A stretch of DNA of 64,000 nt from Acidimicrobiales bacterium (GCA_035531755.1 DATKSK010000010.1:1-64000); one strand, 5' to 3'. Counted from the stretch's first letter, positions 1 through 9,744 are shown. The notes: generated by a model not told the origin, from the sequence alone. A program made the numbers and translations.

Positions 1-176
1 GCCCGTGTGCCGCCTCACCGAATCGGACGCAGCCGTCGGGCGGTTCCCGCGCGGCTACCGTGTCGCCGACCACCGTGCCCCATGCTGTCGGGGCGTCGGA
101 AGGCCAATGGTGCGAACGTCGCCCTGAGCCCGGTCCTCGTCGCCCCGCATGCCGGGAGCGCCGGCGCCGTGTCGGG

Positions 177-2873
177 TCAGGCGGTCGAGCGGGCCCGGGA
201 CTGCCACGACCCGAGATCGTCGGACGGGAACGGGTCCAGCGCCCGCGCCGAGAGGGGCACGCCGAACAGGTACCCCTGGGCCAGGAAGCACCCGAGGTTC
301 CGGAGCTGGGTGACCTGGGCCTGGCGCTCGACGCCCTCGGCGATCACCGACAGGCCCAGGGAGTCGCCGAGCGCGATGATGGCCCGGACGATGGCGAGGT
401 CGTTCGGCGCATTGAGCTCGAGCTCCTCGACGAAGCTTCGGTCGATCTTCAGCGTCTCGACGGGCAGCCGCTTCAGGTAACTGAGCGAGGAGTAGCCCGT
501 CCCGAAGTCGTCGATCTCCAGATGCAGGCCGACCGATCGCAGGTGGCGCAGCAGCTCGGCGGTGGACTCGTTCTGGCCCATCAGGGTGCTCTCGGTGATC
601 TCGAGCCACAGCTTGTCGGGGTCGAGTCCCGAGTCGACCAACGCCGAGGTGACATGGCGGGGGAAGCCCGGATCGGCGAATTGCCGGGCCGAGACGTTGA
701 CCGAGATGTTCAGCCGGGCCTCCTCCTGGCCCGCTGCGTTCCGGCGGGTGTTCCATACCGCCGTCTGACGACAGGCCTCGTGGAGCACCCACTCGCCGAG
801 CTGGACGATCAGCCCGCTCTCCTCGGCGAGCGGGACGAACTCACCGGGGAGCAGGAGCCCACGGGTGGGGTGGCGCCAGCGGACGAGCGCCTCCATGCCG
901 ACCATGGTCTCCGTGTGCAGATCGACGCAGGGCTGGTAGTGCAGTTCGAGCTCGTCGCGTTCGAGGGCGCGGTGCAGCTCGTTGGAGATCCGCAGCCGCC
1001 GGATCGTCCCCCCCTCCTCCTCGCGGCGGTAGACCTCGATCCGCCCGGACCCGAGCTTCTTGGCGCGGTACATGGCGACGTCCGCGGCACGCAGCAGGTC
1101 GGCCCCCTGCCCGGTGCCGCTCTCCGACAGCGCGATGCCGACGCTGGCGGACACGAAGAACTCCGTGTCGTCCAGCAACAGCGGCGTCTGCAAGGCCTCG
1201 ACAAGGCGCTCGGCGATGTCGTAGGCCTGGCCCTTGTCCTCCACCTCCGACAGCACCGTGAACTCGTCGCCGCCGAAGCGCGCCAACGTGTCGCTGCCCC
1301 GCAGTGCGTGGGCCAGGCGACGCGCCACCTGCTGCAGGATGCGGTCGCCGCTGTCGTGCCCGAGGCTGTCGTTGACGAGCTTGAACCGGTCCAGGTCGAG
1401 GAACATCACCGCGACCTGGTGGTTGTCGCGCCGGGCGCGGCGCAGGGCCAGCTCCAGGCGGTCCGTGAACAGGACGCGGTTGGGCAGTCCCGTCAGGGAG
1501 TCGTGCACGGCCGCGTGCGCCAGCTGTTCTCGCAGGTCTCGCCGTTCGGTGACGTCCTCGAACTGGCTGATCAGGTACAGGGCCTCGCCCTTTTCGTTGT
1601 ACACGCACGACGCGCTGGCGTCGATCCACAGCTCGTGGCCGTCGGCGTGGGTCACCCGCCGTTCGAGCTGGAAGTCCCGCGCCTCCCCGTCGGCCACCAA
1701 TTGCATTGCTTCGATCGCCCCCTCGCGGTCGTCGGGGTGGACGAGGTCGAGCACGCTCATGCCCGTGAGCTCGTCGGCGGCGCGGCCGAGGATCCGCCCC
1801 AGGGCCGTGTTGGCACGCAGGATCCGCCCCTCGAGGTCGACCGCCGCCATCCCGCTCGGTGCGTTCTCGAAGGCTGATCGCATGCTCTCGTGGGCTTCGC
1901 GCGCCGCCTCCTCGGCCGCCTTGCGCGCCGTGATGTCATGGAGGTTGCCGACGAACCCCGACACGTCCTCGTCGTGCAGGCGGTCGGAGATCTTCGTGTC
2001 GAACCAGTGCCACTCGCCGGTGGCGTCCCGCATGCGCAACTCGGTCTCGAGGACGGCCGACGGGTCGGCCGTGTCCCCGAAGGCCTCGGGCCACCGCCGG
2101 GCGATCTCGACCAGGTCGTCAGGGTGGATGATCTCCTTCAGCGGGACCGGCGTATCCATGGGGTACCCGAGGATCCGCTCGAACGCCGGACTCACGTACA
2201 GGGGAAGGCCGTCGAAGTCGCCCACGGCGATGATGTCGCCGGAGTTCTCCACCAGGGTCCGGAAGCGCGCCTCGCGCTGGCGCAGCTCACCCTGGCTCTC
2301 CCGCAGGTCGTGCTCGATGCCGTCGCGGTCCCTGATGAAGCGCTCCAGGAGTTTGACGGCGAGGAGGATCCCGACGGCGGAGAGCCCCGCCAGGCCGTTC
2401 ACATGGTCGGGCTGGATCAGGCTGGGCGCGGTGCCGGTGGCGATCGCCAGCTGGCCCAGGCCGATGTAGACGGCGCTGCAGATGAGCGCCGGTGTGGCGG
2501 CCGCGGGGCCCGAGACCTCCATGGCGTCGGCCGCCCCGAAGACGAAGCCGATGGCGAGCACGGGGCCCCAGCCCGTGCTGTAGCTGACCGCGCCGATGAC
2601 CGCCATCATCACCCCGACCCGGCCGTAGAGGGCCGGGCCGCGGTGCGGCGCGGGCCAGGCCACGGCGGCGAGGATCGCGACGGCCTGCCCCACGAGGACC
2701 AGCGCGACGATCACCCAGTAGGGGAGCTGCGCCGTCAGGTGCAGGGCCCGGAACAGGCACATGACGGCGGCCACGGGCGGCCCGGCAAGGACGGAGGGGC
2801 TCGTGGTGACGTCCACGAGCCGCGCCCGGATCGAGGGCGGCGTCTCTCCCGGAACGGGAATTTCCTGGTCCAC
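177..2873 (-). CDS. Membrane PAS-GGDEF-EAL cyclic-di-GMP protein
   Basis: Dual-domain cyclic-di-GMP enzyme anchored in the membrane. About 160 N-terminal residues are hydrophobic and form several membrane segments, followed by a short coiled coil and two PAS domains (roughly residues 225-465). A GGDEF domain follows, with an intact GGDEF motif and an RxxD (RGSD) product-inhibition site five residues upstream. The C-terminal EAL domain (about 650-890) keeps EAL, the Asn of the NVS stretch, the ITE Glu, DDFGTGYSS, LKIDRSF and AEGVE, so both cyclase and phosphodiesterase could be active. The open frame extends further upstream but into the next gene; GTG at 2873 is the first start beyond that gene's stop. 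No clear ribosome site decides it, and GTG or ATG codons down to 2762 are possible. Family assignment is secure; the start and the sensed signal are not. Confidence 0.93.
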   Translation of the reverse strand: MDQEIPVPGETPPSIRARLVDVTTSPSVLAGPPVAAVMCLFRALHLTAQLPYWVIVALVLVGQAVAILAAVAWPAPHRGPALYGRVGVMMAVIGAVSYSTGWGPVLAIGFVFGAADAMEVSGPAAATPALICSAVYIGLGQLAIATGTAPSLIQPDHVNGLAGLSAVGILLAVKLLERFIRDRDGIEHDLRESQGELRQREARFRTLVENSGDIIAVGDFDGLPLYVSPAFERILGYPMDTPVPLKEIIHPDDLVEIARRWPEAFGDTADPSAVLETELRMRDATGEWHWFDTKISDRLHDEDVSGFVGNLHDITARKAAEEAAREAHESMRSAFENAPSGMAAVDLEGRILRANTALGRILGRAADELTGMSVLDLVHPDDREGAIEAMQLVADGEARDFQLERRVTHADGHELWIDASASCVYNEKGEALYLISQFEDVTERRDLREQLAHAAVHDSLTGLPNRVLFTDRLELALRRARRDNHQVAVMFLDLDRFKLVNDSLGHDSGDRILQQVARRLAHALRGSDTLARFGGDEFTVLSEVEDKGQAYDIAERLVEALQTPLLLDDTEFFVSASVGIALSESGTGQGADLLRAADVAMYRAKKLGSGRIEVYRREEEGGTIRRLRISNELHRALERDELELHYQPCVDLHTETMVGMEALVRWRHPTRGLLLPGEFVPLAEESGLIVQLGEWVLHEACRQTAVWNTRRNAAGQEEARLNISVNVSARQFADPGFPRHVTSALVDSGLDPDKLWLEITESTLMGQNESTAELLRHLRSVGLHLEIDDFGTGYSSLSYLKRLPVETLKIDRSFVEELELNAPNDLAIVRAIIALGDSLGLSVIAEGVERQAQVTQLRNLGCFLAQGYLFGVPLSARALDPFPSDDLGSWQSRARSTA

Positions 2874-2938
2874 ACTGTGAAATCGGCGTGGGCGCCGAAT
2901 CCCTTGAGGATCCCGGCCCGGGTCCCGGGCCCGGCGGG

Positions 2939-4915
2939 TCAGCTGTGGACGGCGCCCATCCGGTCGCGGACGGCGCGGGCCGCCTTCTTGGCCTCGTACA
3001 TGGCCTCGTCGGCCTGGCGGACGAGCTTCATGGGGTCGGTGTCGGAGTCGCACTGCGCCAGGGCGATGCCCACGCTGGCGACGAGCGGGACCACGAAGTC
3101 CTGCACGGGGATCGAGCGCTGGGCCACGCTCTGGCGGATCCGCTCCGCCACGGCGTCGCCGTCGCAGCTGTGGTCGTGGCACAGCACGACGAGGAACTCG
3201 TCGCCGCCGAGACGGCCGACCACGTCACACTCGCCGGTGGCCTCCATGAGGGCCACGCCGGTGCTGAGGATGGCGGTGTCGCCGACCTCGTGCCCGTAGG
3301 TGTCGTTGAGGGGCTTCAGCCCGTCGAGGTCGATGAACAGGACGGCCACGGTCTCGCCCTGGTCGCGGCGCCGGCTCACGTCCGTCGCCAGGTAGTCGAG
3401 CACGGCGGAACGGTTGAGCAGGCCGGTCAGCGGGTCGTGGGTGGCCGCCTCGTGCAGCTGCTTGCGCTGGGCCTCGCGCTCGCGGATCCGGGCGGACAGC
3501 GTGTCCACCGAGGCCTGCAGTGCCCGACCCGTCCGGCCCGGCAGCGGGGTGAGCATCTCGAGGTGCGACAGGTCTTCGGCCGCCAGGGCGACGGCCTGGG
3601 CTTCGACGGCCTTCAGGGTCGACGTCATGTCGTTGAAGGCCGCCGTGGTCGTCACCACCTCCTTGGGCCCGGTCTCGGGCAGGGGCGACACGTCGAAGTC
3701 GCCGGTGTGCACCTGGAGCGCCGTGGTGGCCAGCTTCTTGAGCGGCCGGGTGAGCACGCGGCCGGCCGCGATCACGCCGCCCACGCTGACGAGGGCCAGG
3801 GCCACCAGGAACAGCAGCTCGCCGACGAACCGGCTGGTGGCGTCGGCGGCCTGGACCAGTGCCGTCTCACGGAGGTCCTGGGACGCCGAGGTCACCAGCT
3901 TGTTGAGATCCGCGAGGAAGTGCAGGCCCGGCGCCATGGACTGCCCCGCGAACGTGGTGTTGTCCACGAAGGGCGCCGGCTGCCCGTTCAGGGCCACCGT
4001 CAGCCCCTGCTGGATGGTCCCTTCGAAGTGCCGGTCGGCGGGGCTCTGCTGGAGGACGTTCCACGCCGCCGCCGCCCGCGGGCTCAGGTGGCCGGCGAAC
4101 TCGGTCGTGGCGACGTCGTACTGGCCGGCGGCCTGGATCAGCTCCTGCTTGGCGTCGGCGGGGCCGATGCCCTCGAGCACGAAGATGGCGCCATCGACCT
4201 CGTGGCCGCCGGAGAGGAACGCCTCGTACGCCTGGCGCAGCGCCGCCGCGTGCACCTCGAACGATCCGGGCGGCTGCCACGTGGAGATGTCCGCCAGCAT
4301 GCGGTTGTAGTCCCGGTACCAGAGGTTGTCGACGTCCACCGACATCTTCACCGTGTACGCCCGGGCGTCGGTGAACGAGATGGTGTTGGCGGCCACCTTG
4401 GGGATCATCCGCTTCAGGCCGGCCACGTCCGCCCGCAGGATCGGCGTCGACGAGAACGTCGGGAAGCCGGCGATCTTGGCCGTGCCCTCGGCGATCTGGA
4501 CCCGGTAGGGGACCGCCGGTTTGAGCAGGGTGTCGAGGAGGGGCTCGCTGATGCCGATCTGGGCGGCGTACGACACCGCCAGCATGGGCACCTCGAGCGG
4601 GTTCATCTGCGCCCGGGCGGCAGCCACGGTCTGGAGCTGGGCGGCGTCGCGCGCCACGACCTGCGCGTTCTGCCGGTAGGCCCAGCCTCCCGCGGCGCCC
4701 GACGCCGTCAGGATGCCCGTGGACAGGATGGGAAGCGCCACCACGAGGACGAGGATGAAGCGCACGCCCGGGCGCCACCGCGGCGCGCCCTCCTTCGGGG
4801 CGCGACCGTCGTGGCCGGGCCCCGGTCCGACGACCGGGCCCTCGTCGCCGCGCGGTGTGTCGCCGGCATGCGGGTTCTTACGTGTGCGCACCATGGCTCC
4901 GAGAGGTGTCGACAT
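2939..4915 (-). CDS. Membrane HAMP-GGDEF diguanylate cyclase
   Basis: Predicted diguanylate cyclase making cyclic-di-GMP. A basic N-terminus leads into a first membrane segment (about residues 50-75). A large extracytoplasmic, mostly helical region of about 270 residues follows, then a second membrane segment (about 350-375), a HAMP linker and a C-terminal GGDEF domain. The catalytic motif is intact (RLGGDEF). The position of the RxxD inhibitory site reads GECD, so the arginine is missing and feedback inhibition may be weak. ATG at 4915 is supported by a purine-rich AAGAAGGTGA ribosome site. It lies between two other cyclic-di-GMP genes on the same strand. The extracytoplasmic sensor was not recognised beyond a general resemblance to helical (nitrate-sensor-like) domains. 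Confidence 0.92.
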   Translation of the reverse strand: MSTPLGAMVRTRKNPHAGDTPRGDEGPVVGPGPGHDGRAPKEGAPRWRPGVRFILVLVVALPILSTGILTASGAAGGWAYRQNAQVVARDAAQLQTVAAARAQMNPLEVPMLAVSYAAQIGISEPLLDTLLKPAVPYRVQIAEGTAKIAGFPTFSSTPILRADVAGLKRMIPKVAANTISFTDARAYTVKMSVDVDNLWYRDYNRMLADISTWQPPGSFEVHAAALRQAYEAFLSGGHEVDGAIFVLEGIGPADAKQELIQAAGQYDVATTEFAGHLSPRAAAAWNVLQQSPADRHFEGTIQQGLTVALNGQPAPFVDNTTFAGQSMAPGLHFLADLNKLVTSASQDLRETALVQAADATSRFVGELLFLVALALVSVGGVIAAGRVLTRPLKKLATTALQVHTGDFDVSPLPETGPKEVVTTTAAFNDMTSTLKAVEAQAVALAAEDLSHLEMLTPLPGRTGRALQASVDTLSARIREREAQRKQLHEAATHDPLTGLLNRSAVLDYLATDVSRRRDQGETVAVLFIDLDGLKPLNDTYGHEVGDTAILSTGVALMEATGECDVVGRLGGDEFLVVLCHDHSCDGDAVAERIRQSVAQRSIPVQDFVVPLVASVGIALAQCDSDTDPMKLVRQADEAMYEAKKAARAVRDRMGAVHS

Positions 4916-4962
4916 GCGTTGTCACCTTCTTGACCGGGGTCGAATCAGCCCAGGTCAGGGCG

Positions 4963-5913
4963 CTATGACGCCCGCGCGATCGATGGCGCCGGCCGCTCCG
5001 GCAGCACCAGCCGCCCGGGGACGTCGAGCTGGACGCCCATGGGCCGCAGCCGGCCGGGGCGCCCGAGGTAGAAGCCCTGCCCGAACCGGCACCCGAGTCC
5101 CCGCAGCGTGCGGTACTCCGCTTCGGTCTCGATCCCTTCAGCCACGATGGCGGCGTCATAGGCGTCGAGGCCGAACGTGAGCATGGCCGACCCGAGGGCA
5201 CGACGGGCCGGGTCGGCGTCGATCCCCCGGGTCAGCGCGATGTCGAGCTTGATGATGTCGGGCCGGAGGTTGAGGATGTGGCGGAAGCTCGAGAACCCCG
5301 CGCCGGCGTCGTCGACGGCGAGCCGGACGCCGTGGGCACGCAATTCCTCGATGGTCGCCTGCAGCGCCCCGTAGTCGTCGACGCTGTCGTGCTCGGTGAG
5401 CTCGAGCACGATGCGCTCGGCCGGCGCCCCGGCCACGGCGGCCCGGAACTCCTGGGACATCAACGTGTCCGCTGAGGCGTTGAGCGACAGGTAGAGACCC
5501 GGAGGGAGCCGGTTCAGCTGCCCGAGCGCCGAGCGCAGGGCGGCCACCTCGAGCTCGACGCCCAGGCCGCACGCCTTGGCGTCGGCGAACCAGGCGTCGG
5601 GCGGGCGGGCGGGCGTCGTCTCGAAGCGTGTCAGCGCCTCGGCCCCCACCACCCCGCCCGAACCCAGGTCGACGATCGGCTGGAAGACGCTCTCGAAGTC
5701 CTCGTTGGCCACGGTGACACGTATCAGCTGCTGCCGGTGCTCCCGGAGCCGGGCGGCCTCCTCGACCTCGCGTTCGGCCGGCTCGGTGGGAGAGGTGGAT
5801 CGCTCGATACCACCATTGGCGCGGTGGCGCGTGCGCGACAGCCGGCGCTTCCTCGCCAGGAAGAGATCACCACCACTGGCTGTTTTGGACGGTGCCATGG
5901 GGCGCCTGCTCAC
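4963..5913 (-). CDS. Stand-alone EAL-domain cyclic-di-GMP phosphodiesterase
   Basis: Soluble EAL phosphodiesterase expected to hydrolyse cyclic-di-GMP. After a basic, poorly conserved N-terminus of about 75 residues the EAL domain starts (VFQPIVDL, then EALTRF). The metal and catalytic residues seen are the EAL Glu, the Asn in LSLNAS, the Glu in LELTEH, VDDAGAGFSS, the Lys in IKLDIAL, the Glu in VAEGIET and the Gln in GQGFYLGRP. No GGDEF or membrane segment is present. GTG at 5913 gives the longest protein. ATG at 5898 has a modest AGG five to ten bases upstream and may be the real start. The gene lies just upstream of the HAMP-GGDEF gene with a 47-base gap, so co-transcription is likely. Confidence 0.92.
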   Translation of the reverse strand: MSRRPMAPSKTASGGDLFLARKRRLSRTRHRANGGIERSTSPTEPAEREVEEAARLREHRQQLIRVTVANEDFESVFQPIVDLGSGGVVGAEALTRFETTPARPPDAWFADAKACGLGVELEVAALRSALGQLNRLPPGLYLSLNASADTLMSQEFRAAVAGAPAERIVLELTEHDSVDDYGALQATIEELRAHGVRLAVDDAGAGFSSFRHILNLRPDIIKLDIALTRGIDADPARRALGSAMLTFGLDAYDAAIVAEGIETEAEYRTLRGLGCRFGQGFYLGRPGRLRPMGVQLDVPGRLVLPERPAPSIARAS

Positions 5914-6186
5914 GCGTCGGTCCGCTCTTGGTCAGCGGCGCATCGGGACAGAGCCGGGCGCGTGCGGGCCCGGTACGTATCAGTCGGCTCGACCGGCCCG
6001 GAGCTTGAGGGCGGGCGGTCCCCGTGCGGTCGACCGGTCCCCCGTGCGGGAATCAGCCGATCGTGATCGCCAGCTGGCGCACCGCCGTGTTCCGGGTGGG
6101 GGCCGGGCCCGCCCGGTGATCACCCCCGTGGGCCGCGGCCGGGGACGTGATCGCCGTCACGGCGACGACGGCGCGCCGCAGCCCGG

Positions 6187-7059
6187 TCACGACCCGATCT
6201 CGGCGAGGGCGGGCACGATGCGCTCGCACACCGTCGTCGTGAAGGCCGTCGGGTCGCCGACCGGCACCAGCTCCACCGCGTCGACCCCGAGAGCGGCGTA
6301 CTCGCCCATCAGGGCGACGAACCCGTCGACGTCGGCGAGGGGGTTGCCGAGGGCCAGGATCGTCCGGTCGATCGTCGCCGGGTCACGCCCCTCGGCGTCA
6401 CAGTGCCGGGCCAACACGTCGAGCTTGTGGGCGATGTCGGCGGGCGCCGTGGCGAAGAGGTTGCAGGCATCCGCGTAGCGGGCCACGAGCCGCAGCGTCT
6501 TGCGCTCGCCGCTCCCCCCGACGAGCACGCGCGGGCGCGGCGAGCTCACCGGCGGCGGCGAGCAGATCGTCTCGGCGAGCCGGTAGTGCCGACCCTCGTA
6601 GGGGCCGTCGTCGTCGCTCCACATCTGCAGGCAGATCTGCAGGGTCTCCTCCAGGCGCTCGAAGCGCTCCGCCACCGGCGGGAATGCGACGCCGAGGCCG
6701 AGGTGCTCGCGCTCGTACCAGGCGGCGCCGATGCCGAGCTGGGCGCGACCCCCCGAGAGCACGTCGAGGGTAGTGACGGTCTTGGCCAGCAGGCCCGGAT
6801 GCCGGTATGTCACCCCCGTGACGAGCAGCCCGAGGGTCATCGTGGCGGTGTGACCGGCGAGGAAGCCGAGCGACGTGTAGCCCTCCAGCATCGGGTCCTG
6901 GGCGGTCGCCATCATCTCCATCTGGAACCAGTGGTCCATCAAGGTGAACACCGACACGCCGCCGTCCTCGGCGATGCGGGCGGTGGCGGCGAGGGTGGGG
7001 CCGAGGGACTCGGGCGCCCCCGGCAGCGTGAAGTTCACGAAATGGATCCCGACGCGCAT
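6187..7059 (-). CDS. LLM-class F420-dependent oxidoreductase
   Basis: Luciferase-like monooxygenase-fold oxidoreductase of the type that uses coenzyme F420 in actinobacteria. The 290-residue protein opens MRVGIHFVNF and carries the typical TIM-barrel stretches: LMDHWFQ near residue 40, the GYTSLGFLAGHT and LGLLVTGVTYRHP strand region, GGRAQLGIGAAW, and the RPRVLVGGSGERKTL phosphate-binding region. ATG at 7059 is preceded by a GGGAGGG ribosome site, which decides it over longer upstream frames. The substrate is unknown. A 273-base gap on its downstream side toward the EAL gene shows no coding signal. Confidence 0.9.
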   Translation of the reverse strand: MRVGIHFVNFTLPGAPESLGPTLAATARIAEDGGVSVFTLMDHWFQMEMMATAQDPMLEGYTSLGFLAGHTATMTLGLLVTGVTYRHPGLLAKTVTTLDVLSGGRAQLGIGAAWYEREHLGLGVAFPPVAERFERLEETLQICLQMWSDDDGPYEGRHYRLAETICSPPPVSSPRPRVLVGGSGERKTLRLVARYADACNLFATAPADIAHKLDVLARHCDAEGRDPATIDRTILALGNPLADVDGFVALMGEYAALGVDAVELVPVGDPTAFTTTVCERIVPALAEIGS

Positions 7060-7300
7060 GGCTCGCCCTCCCGGCCGTGTGGGGCCCGTCTTGCGTGTGG
7101 GCCCATCTTGATCGTGGTCGCCCGAGGAGGGAAATCCGGGTGGGCCTCGGCGCGACGCCGGGACCGGTGGCGACGTCACGGTCGATGCGGGCCCTTGCCC
7201 GTCGTCGTGGCCGGCCCCGGGGCGCCGGGGTCGCAGGCGATCACCGCCGCCTGTTACGTTCCGCCTGCTCCCGGCGACGGAGCGCAGGCGGGGGGAAGTC

Positions 7301-8047
7301 ATGACGTACGTGCTCATCCACGGGGGCGGCTCGACGGCGCGGTTCTGGGACCGCCTGGTGCCGCATGTCGACGGGCCGGTGCTGGCGGTCGACCTACCGG
7401 GCCGCCACGACAGGCCTGCGGACCTGGCGACCCTCACCGTCGACGACGAGGTGTCCTCGGTGCTGGCCGACGTCGCCGCTGCGGTGCCGGCCGGGCCCGT
7501 CGTCGTCGTGGCGCATTCGTCGGGGGGGCTCGTCGTGCCCGGCGTCGTGGCCGGACTCGGCGGGCGCGTGGCACACGTCGTGCTCAACGCCGCGCTGGTG
7601 CCCGCCGAGGGCGGGTGCGGGCTCGACTGCATGAAGCCCCACCACCGCGACGGCCTCGTGGCGTCGGTCGAGCGGGCCCGGCGCGACGGCACCGCCATCA
7701 CGTTGCCCGGGCCCCCTGCCGATCCCGAGGCCTTCCGCACCGCCTACGGCGGGGACCCGCTCGACGACGGGTCGCTGGCGTTCATGGTCGACCCGGTACG
7801 CTGCGTCCCCGACACCGTGCACCACTACTTCCAGCCGGTCCGGTGGTCCATCGCCCGGGACGTCACCGTCACCTACGTCCTGAACGAGCGCGACCGCCCG
7901 ATCCCCCCGGCGTTGCAGGAGGAGATGCTCACCCACCTCCCCCGTCCCCCGGAGGTCGTCCGCCTCGCCTGCGGGCACCTGCCCGCGGTGACCGACCCCG
8001 CGTCGTTCGCACGGGTCCTTGCCGCCGCCACCGCCGGCCGGGTCTAG
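7301..8047 (+). CDS. Alpha/beta hydrolase
   Basis: Small cytoplasmic alpha/beta-hydrolase (248 residues), probably an esterase-like enzyme. It begins directly with the first beta strand and oxyanion HGGGS. The nucleophile elbow reads AHSSGG (Ser about residue 82), and a late DRPI Asp and a C-terminal CGHLP His complete a plausible triad. The elbow has Ala where GxSxG enzymes have the first Gly, as seen in related hydrolases. The ATG at 7301 follows a GGGGGAAG ribosome site. A TACGTT -10-like element at 7255-7260 would place the transcript start about 35 bases upstream. It diverges from the F420-type oxidoreductase. Confidence 0.88.
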   Translation: MTYVLIHGGGSTARFWDRLVPHVDGPVLAVDLPGRHDRPADLATLTVDDEVSSVLADVAAAVPAGPVVVVAHSSGGLVVPGVVAGLGGRVAHVVLNAALVPAEGGCGLDCMKPHHRDGLVASVERARRDGTAITLPGPPADPEAFRTAYGGDPLDDGSLAFMVDPVRCVPDTVHHYFQPVRWSIARDVTVTYVLNERDRPIPPALQEEMLTHLPRPPEVVRLACGHLPAVTDPASFARVLAAATAGRV

Positions 8048-8300
8048 CCGCGCTGCGGCAACCGGCGGCGGCACCCCCTCTCCCCGGGCCGGGTGCACGT
8101 CCCCGGACCCCAGCCCCTGCCGGAAGCGCCGCATCTGGTGGCCAGGAGGCCCCCCGCCCTTCACGCTCGGTGACCCCCTCCCGTCGCCCTGCGACCGTGC
8201 GCGCGCACGTCGACGCGCCGCGGGCACCACACCGCGGCCGTGATGCGCACGCAGTGCGCGCGAGGTACAGCCGTGTCCGTCGCGCGCCGATGACTTCGGG

Positions 8301-8603
8301 ATGCAAGACGAGCGCAGTCGCCACGACGAGTCAGTGCGGCCCGCCGACGTCGCGCCGCCGGGGCGCATCCGGCCACTGGCCTACGCCGTGCCGATGCTGG
8401 TCGTGTTCGTCACGACCGTCATCGTGCTGGCGGTGAAGGCCGGCGCCGACGCCGCCATGCTCACCACGCTGTTCGCCGTCACACTGGGCGGCACGGCACT
8501 GGGCCTGTGGGGCACCGCCATGGCGGTCCGGGAGATCGACGGCCATCGCGAGCCTGTCGTCGACCGCGGCCTGGCCGAGCAGCCCTCCACACGGTCGTCC
8601 TGA
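8301..8603 (+). CDS. Small two-helix membrane protein
   Basis: Hypothetical 100-residue protein. A charged N-terminus of about 28 residues precedes two strongly hydrophobic segments (about residues 28-46 and 54-73), followed by a short charged tail. No family was recognised. The reading frame is preferred over overlapping ones because only this frame gives clean membrane segments flanked by charged residues. The ribosome site before ATG 8301 is weak. About 250 bases of gene-free DNA lie upstream. The stop is 25 bases from the end of the convergent CAP protein gene. Confidence 0.6.
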   Translation: MQDERSRHDESVRPADVAPPGRIRPLAYAVPMLVVFVTTVIVLAVKAGADAAMLTTLFAVTLGGTALGLWGTAMAVREIDGHREPVVDRGLAEQPSTRSS

Positions 8604-8628
8604 GCGCCGGGGGCCCGACACCGGCGCC

Positions 8629-9744
8629 TCAGCGGGCGCCGGCTGTCACCGCCTGTGCCCAGGTGTAGACGTAGTACGCGGGATTGCCGGTGATCACCGC
8701 GAACAGCTCGGTGTCGCTCATCCACGGCGACGCCGCCGGCGGTGCCGCCTCTCCCGCGCCCATCACGAGCGTCGCCCCCCCGAGCTGTGCCGCGTCGAAG
8801 CCGAGAATGTTGTCGCGGTGCCCCCAGCACCCGCCCCCGCCGCTTCCGCAGGCCACGTTCCCGGACCCGGGGCCGTCGTCGTACATCCAGCCGTAGTTCG
8901 ACCCCAGCGCGCCGGCGTTCTCGCCCCAGTTCGACGCCCACCGCAGGATGCCGACCCCGGGGGGGACGGCACCGGGGGACGGGTCGGTGTTGGCCTGCGC
9001 GGCGGCCTGGGCGTCCTGGTTGAACTCGCTCACCAACCCGACCGCGGGGGGCAGGCCCCGGTCGACCCGCTCGATGTCGGTCAGGACGAACAGCTGCTCG
9101 GCCGGGGTCAGGGTGGCGTAGTCGCCGGGCAGCGTCATGGGCCCGATGCCTTCGGCTGCGCGGGCCGAGTCCGTGGCCTGCAGGGTGGAGGCGACGCACA
9201 GGGCGGACATGGCCCCGTCGGCCAGGCAGATGCTCTCGAACTGCGGGCTCGGCGGCAGGCTGGCGGCGGGATTGGCCGGCGGCACGATGCCCACGGTGGG
9301 GGCCGCCGGTGGCGGGGAGGGCGTCGGTGGGGCCGGCTTCGGTGGGGCCGGCCGGGGCGCGGCCGGGGCGGGGGCCGGGGCCGTCCGGGGGGTCGGGGCG
9401 GCGGCGACGGCCGCGATCGGGGGCGACGGCAGGGTCGTCGGCGTGGGAGGCGGGGGCGGTGCGGGGGCCGTCGTCGTGGTGGTCGACGCGGCCTCTTCCT
9501 CGAGGATGCGCCGCATCGCCACCAAGGGCGACTCGGTGCGCGACGCGGTCGAGGTGTGGCCGTCGTGGTGAAGGTGCTTGCTGCCCGCCGCCGCCACCGT
9601 CGCGGGCCCCGCCGTCGCCGCCAGGATCGACGCCCCCGGCAGCCCCACCATGAGGCCGAAGCGCGCGATCGTCCGGCTGGCGGGGCGACGGGAAGTGCGT
9701 CGCGCCGAGCGGATCTCGTCGGTGTACACGGGTTCGCCGGTCAT
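8629..9744 (-). CDS. Secreted/anchored CAP (SCP-like) domain protein
   Basis: Extracytoplasmic CAP-superfamily protein of 371 residues. An N-terminal arginine-rich stretch and one hydrophobic segment (about residues 27-52) act as signal or anchor. A Thr-rich and then about 90-residue Pro/Ala linker follows, and the C-terminal half carries the CAP fold with WGENAGALG and GHRDNILGF motifs. The paired cysteines around CGSGGGGCWG may form a disulfide. ATG at 9744 begins the recognisable protein; the ribosome site is weak (AGGA 12-15 bases upstream). The role is unknown; bacterial CAP proteins are often cell-envelope associated. The 267 bases between it and the divergent Nudix gene hold short inverted repeats but no gene. 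Confidence 0.85.
   Translation of the reverse strand: MTGEPVYTDEIRSARRTSRRPASRTIARFGLMVGLPGASILAATAGPATVAAAGSKHLHHDGHTSTASRTESPLVAMRRILEEEAASTTTTTAPAPPPPPTPTTLPSPPIAAVAAAPTPRTAPAPAPAAPRPAPPKPAPPTPSPPPAAPTVGIVPPANPAASLPPSPQFESICLADGAMSALCVASTLQATDSARAAEGIGPMTLPGDYATLTPAEQLFVLTDIERVDRGLPPAVGLVSEFNQDAQAAAQANTDPSPGAVPPGVGILRWASNWGENAGALGSNYGWMYDDGPGSGNVACGSGGGGCWGHRDNILGFDAAQLGGATLVMGAGEAAPPAASPWMSDTELFAVITGNPAYYVYTWAQAVTAGAR

Noticed and set aside
2-127. Open frame on the plus strand ending at TGA 125-127, possibly the tail of a gene entering from the left
   Set aside because: Only 41 codons are visible with no recognisable motif, and open frames of this length are common by chance in such GC-rich DNA.
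60-1877. 605-codon plus-strand frame opposite the PAS-GGDEF-EAL gene
   Set aside because: It is antisense to clear catalytic motifs and its translation is Arg/Gly/Val-biased without domains. Many similar long shadows exist (for example 45256-49395 plus and 58660-62556 minus).
8290-8436. Alternative ORF from ATG 8290 overlapping the small membrane protein
   Set aside because: Its translation is Ser/Cys/Arg-rich and out of frame with two clean membrane helices in the chosen frame.
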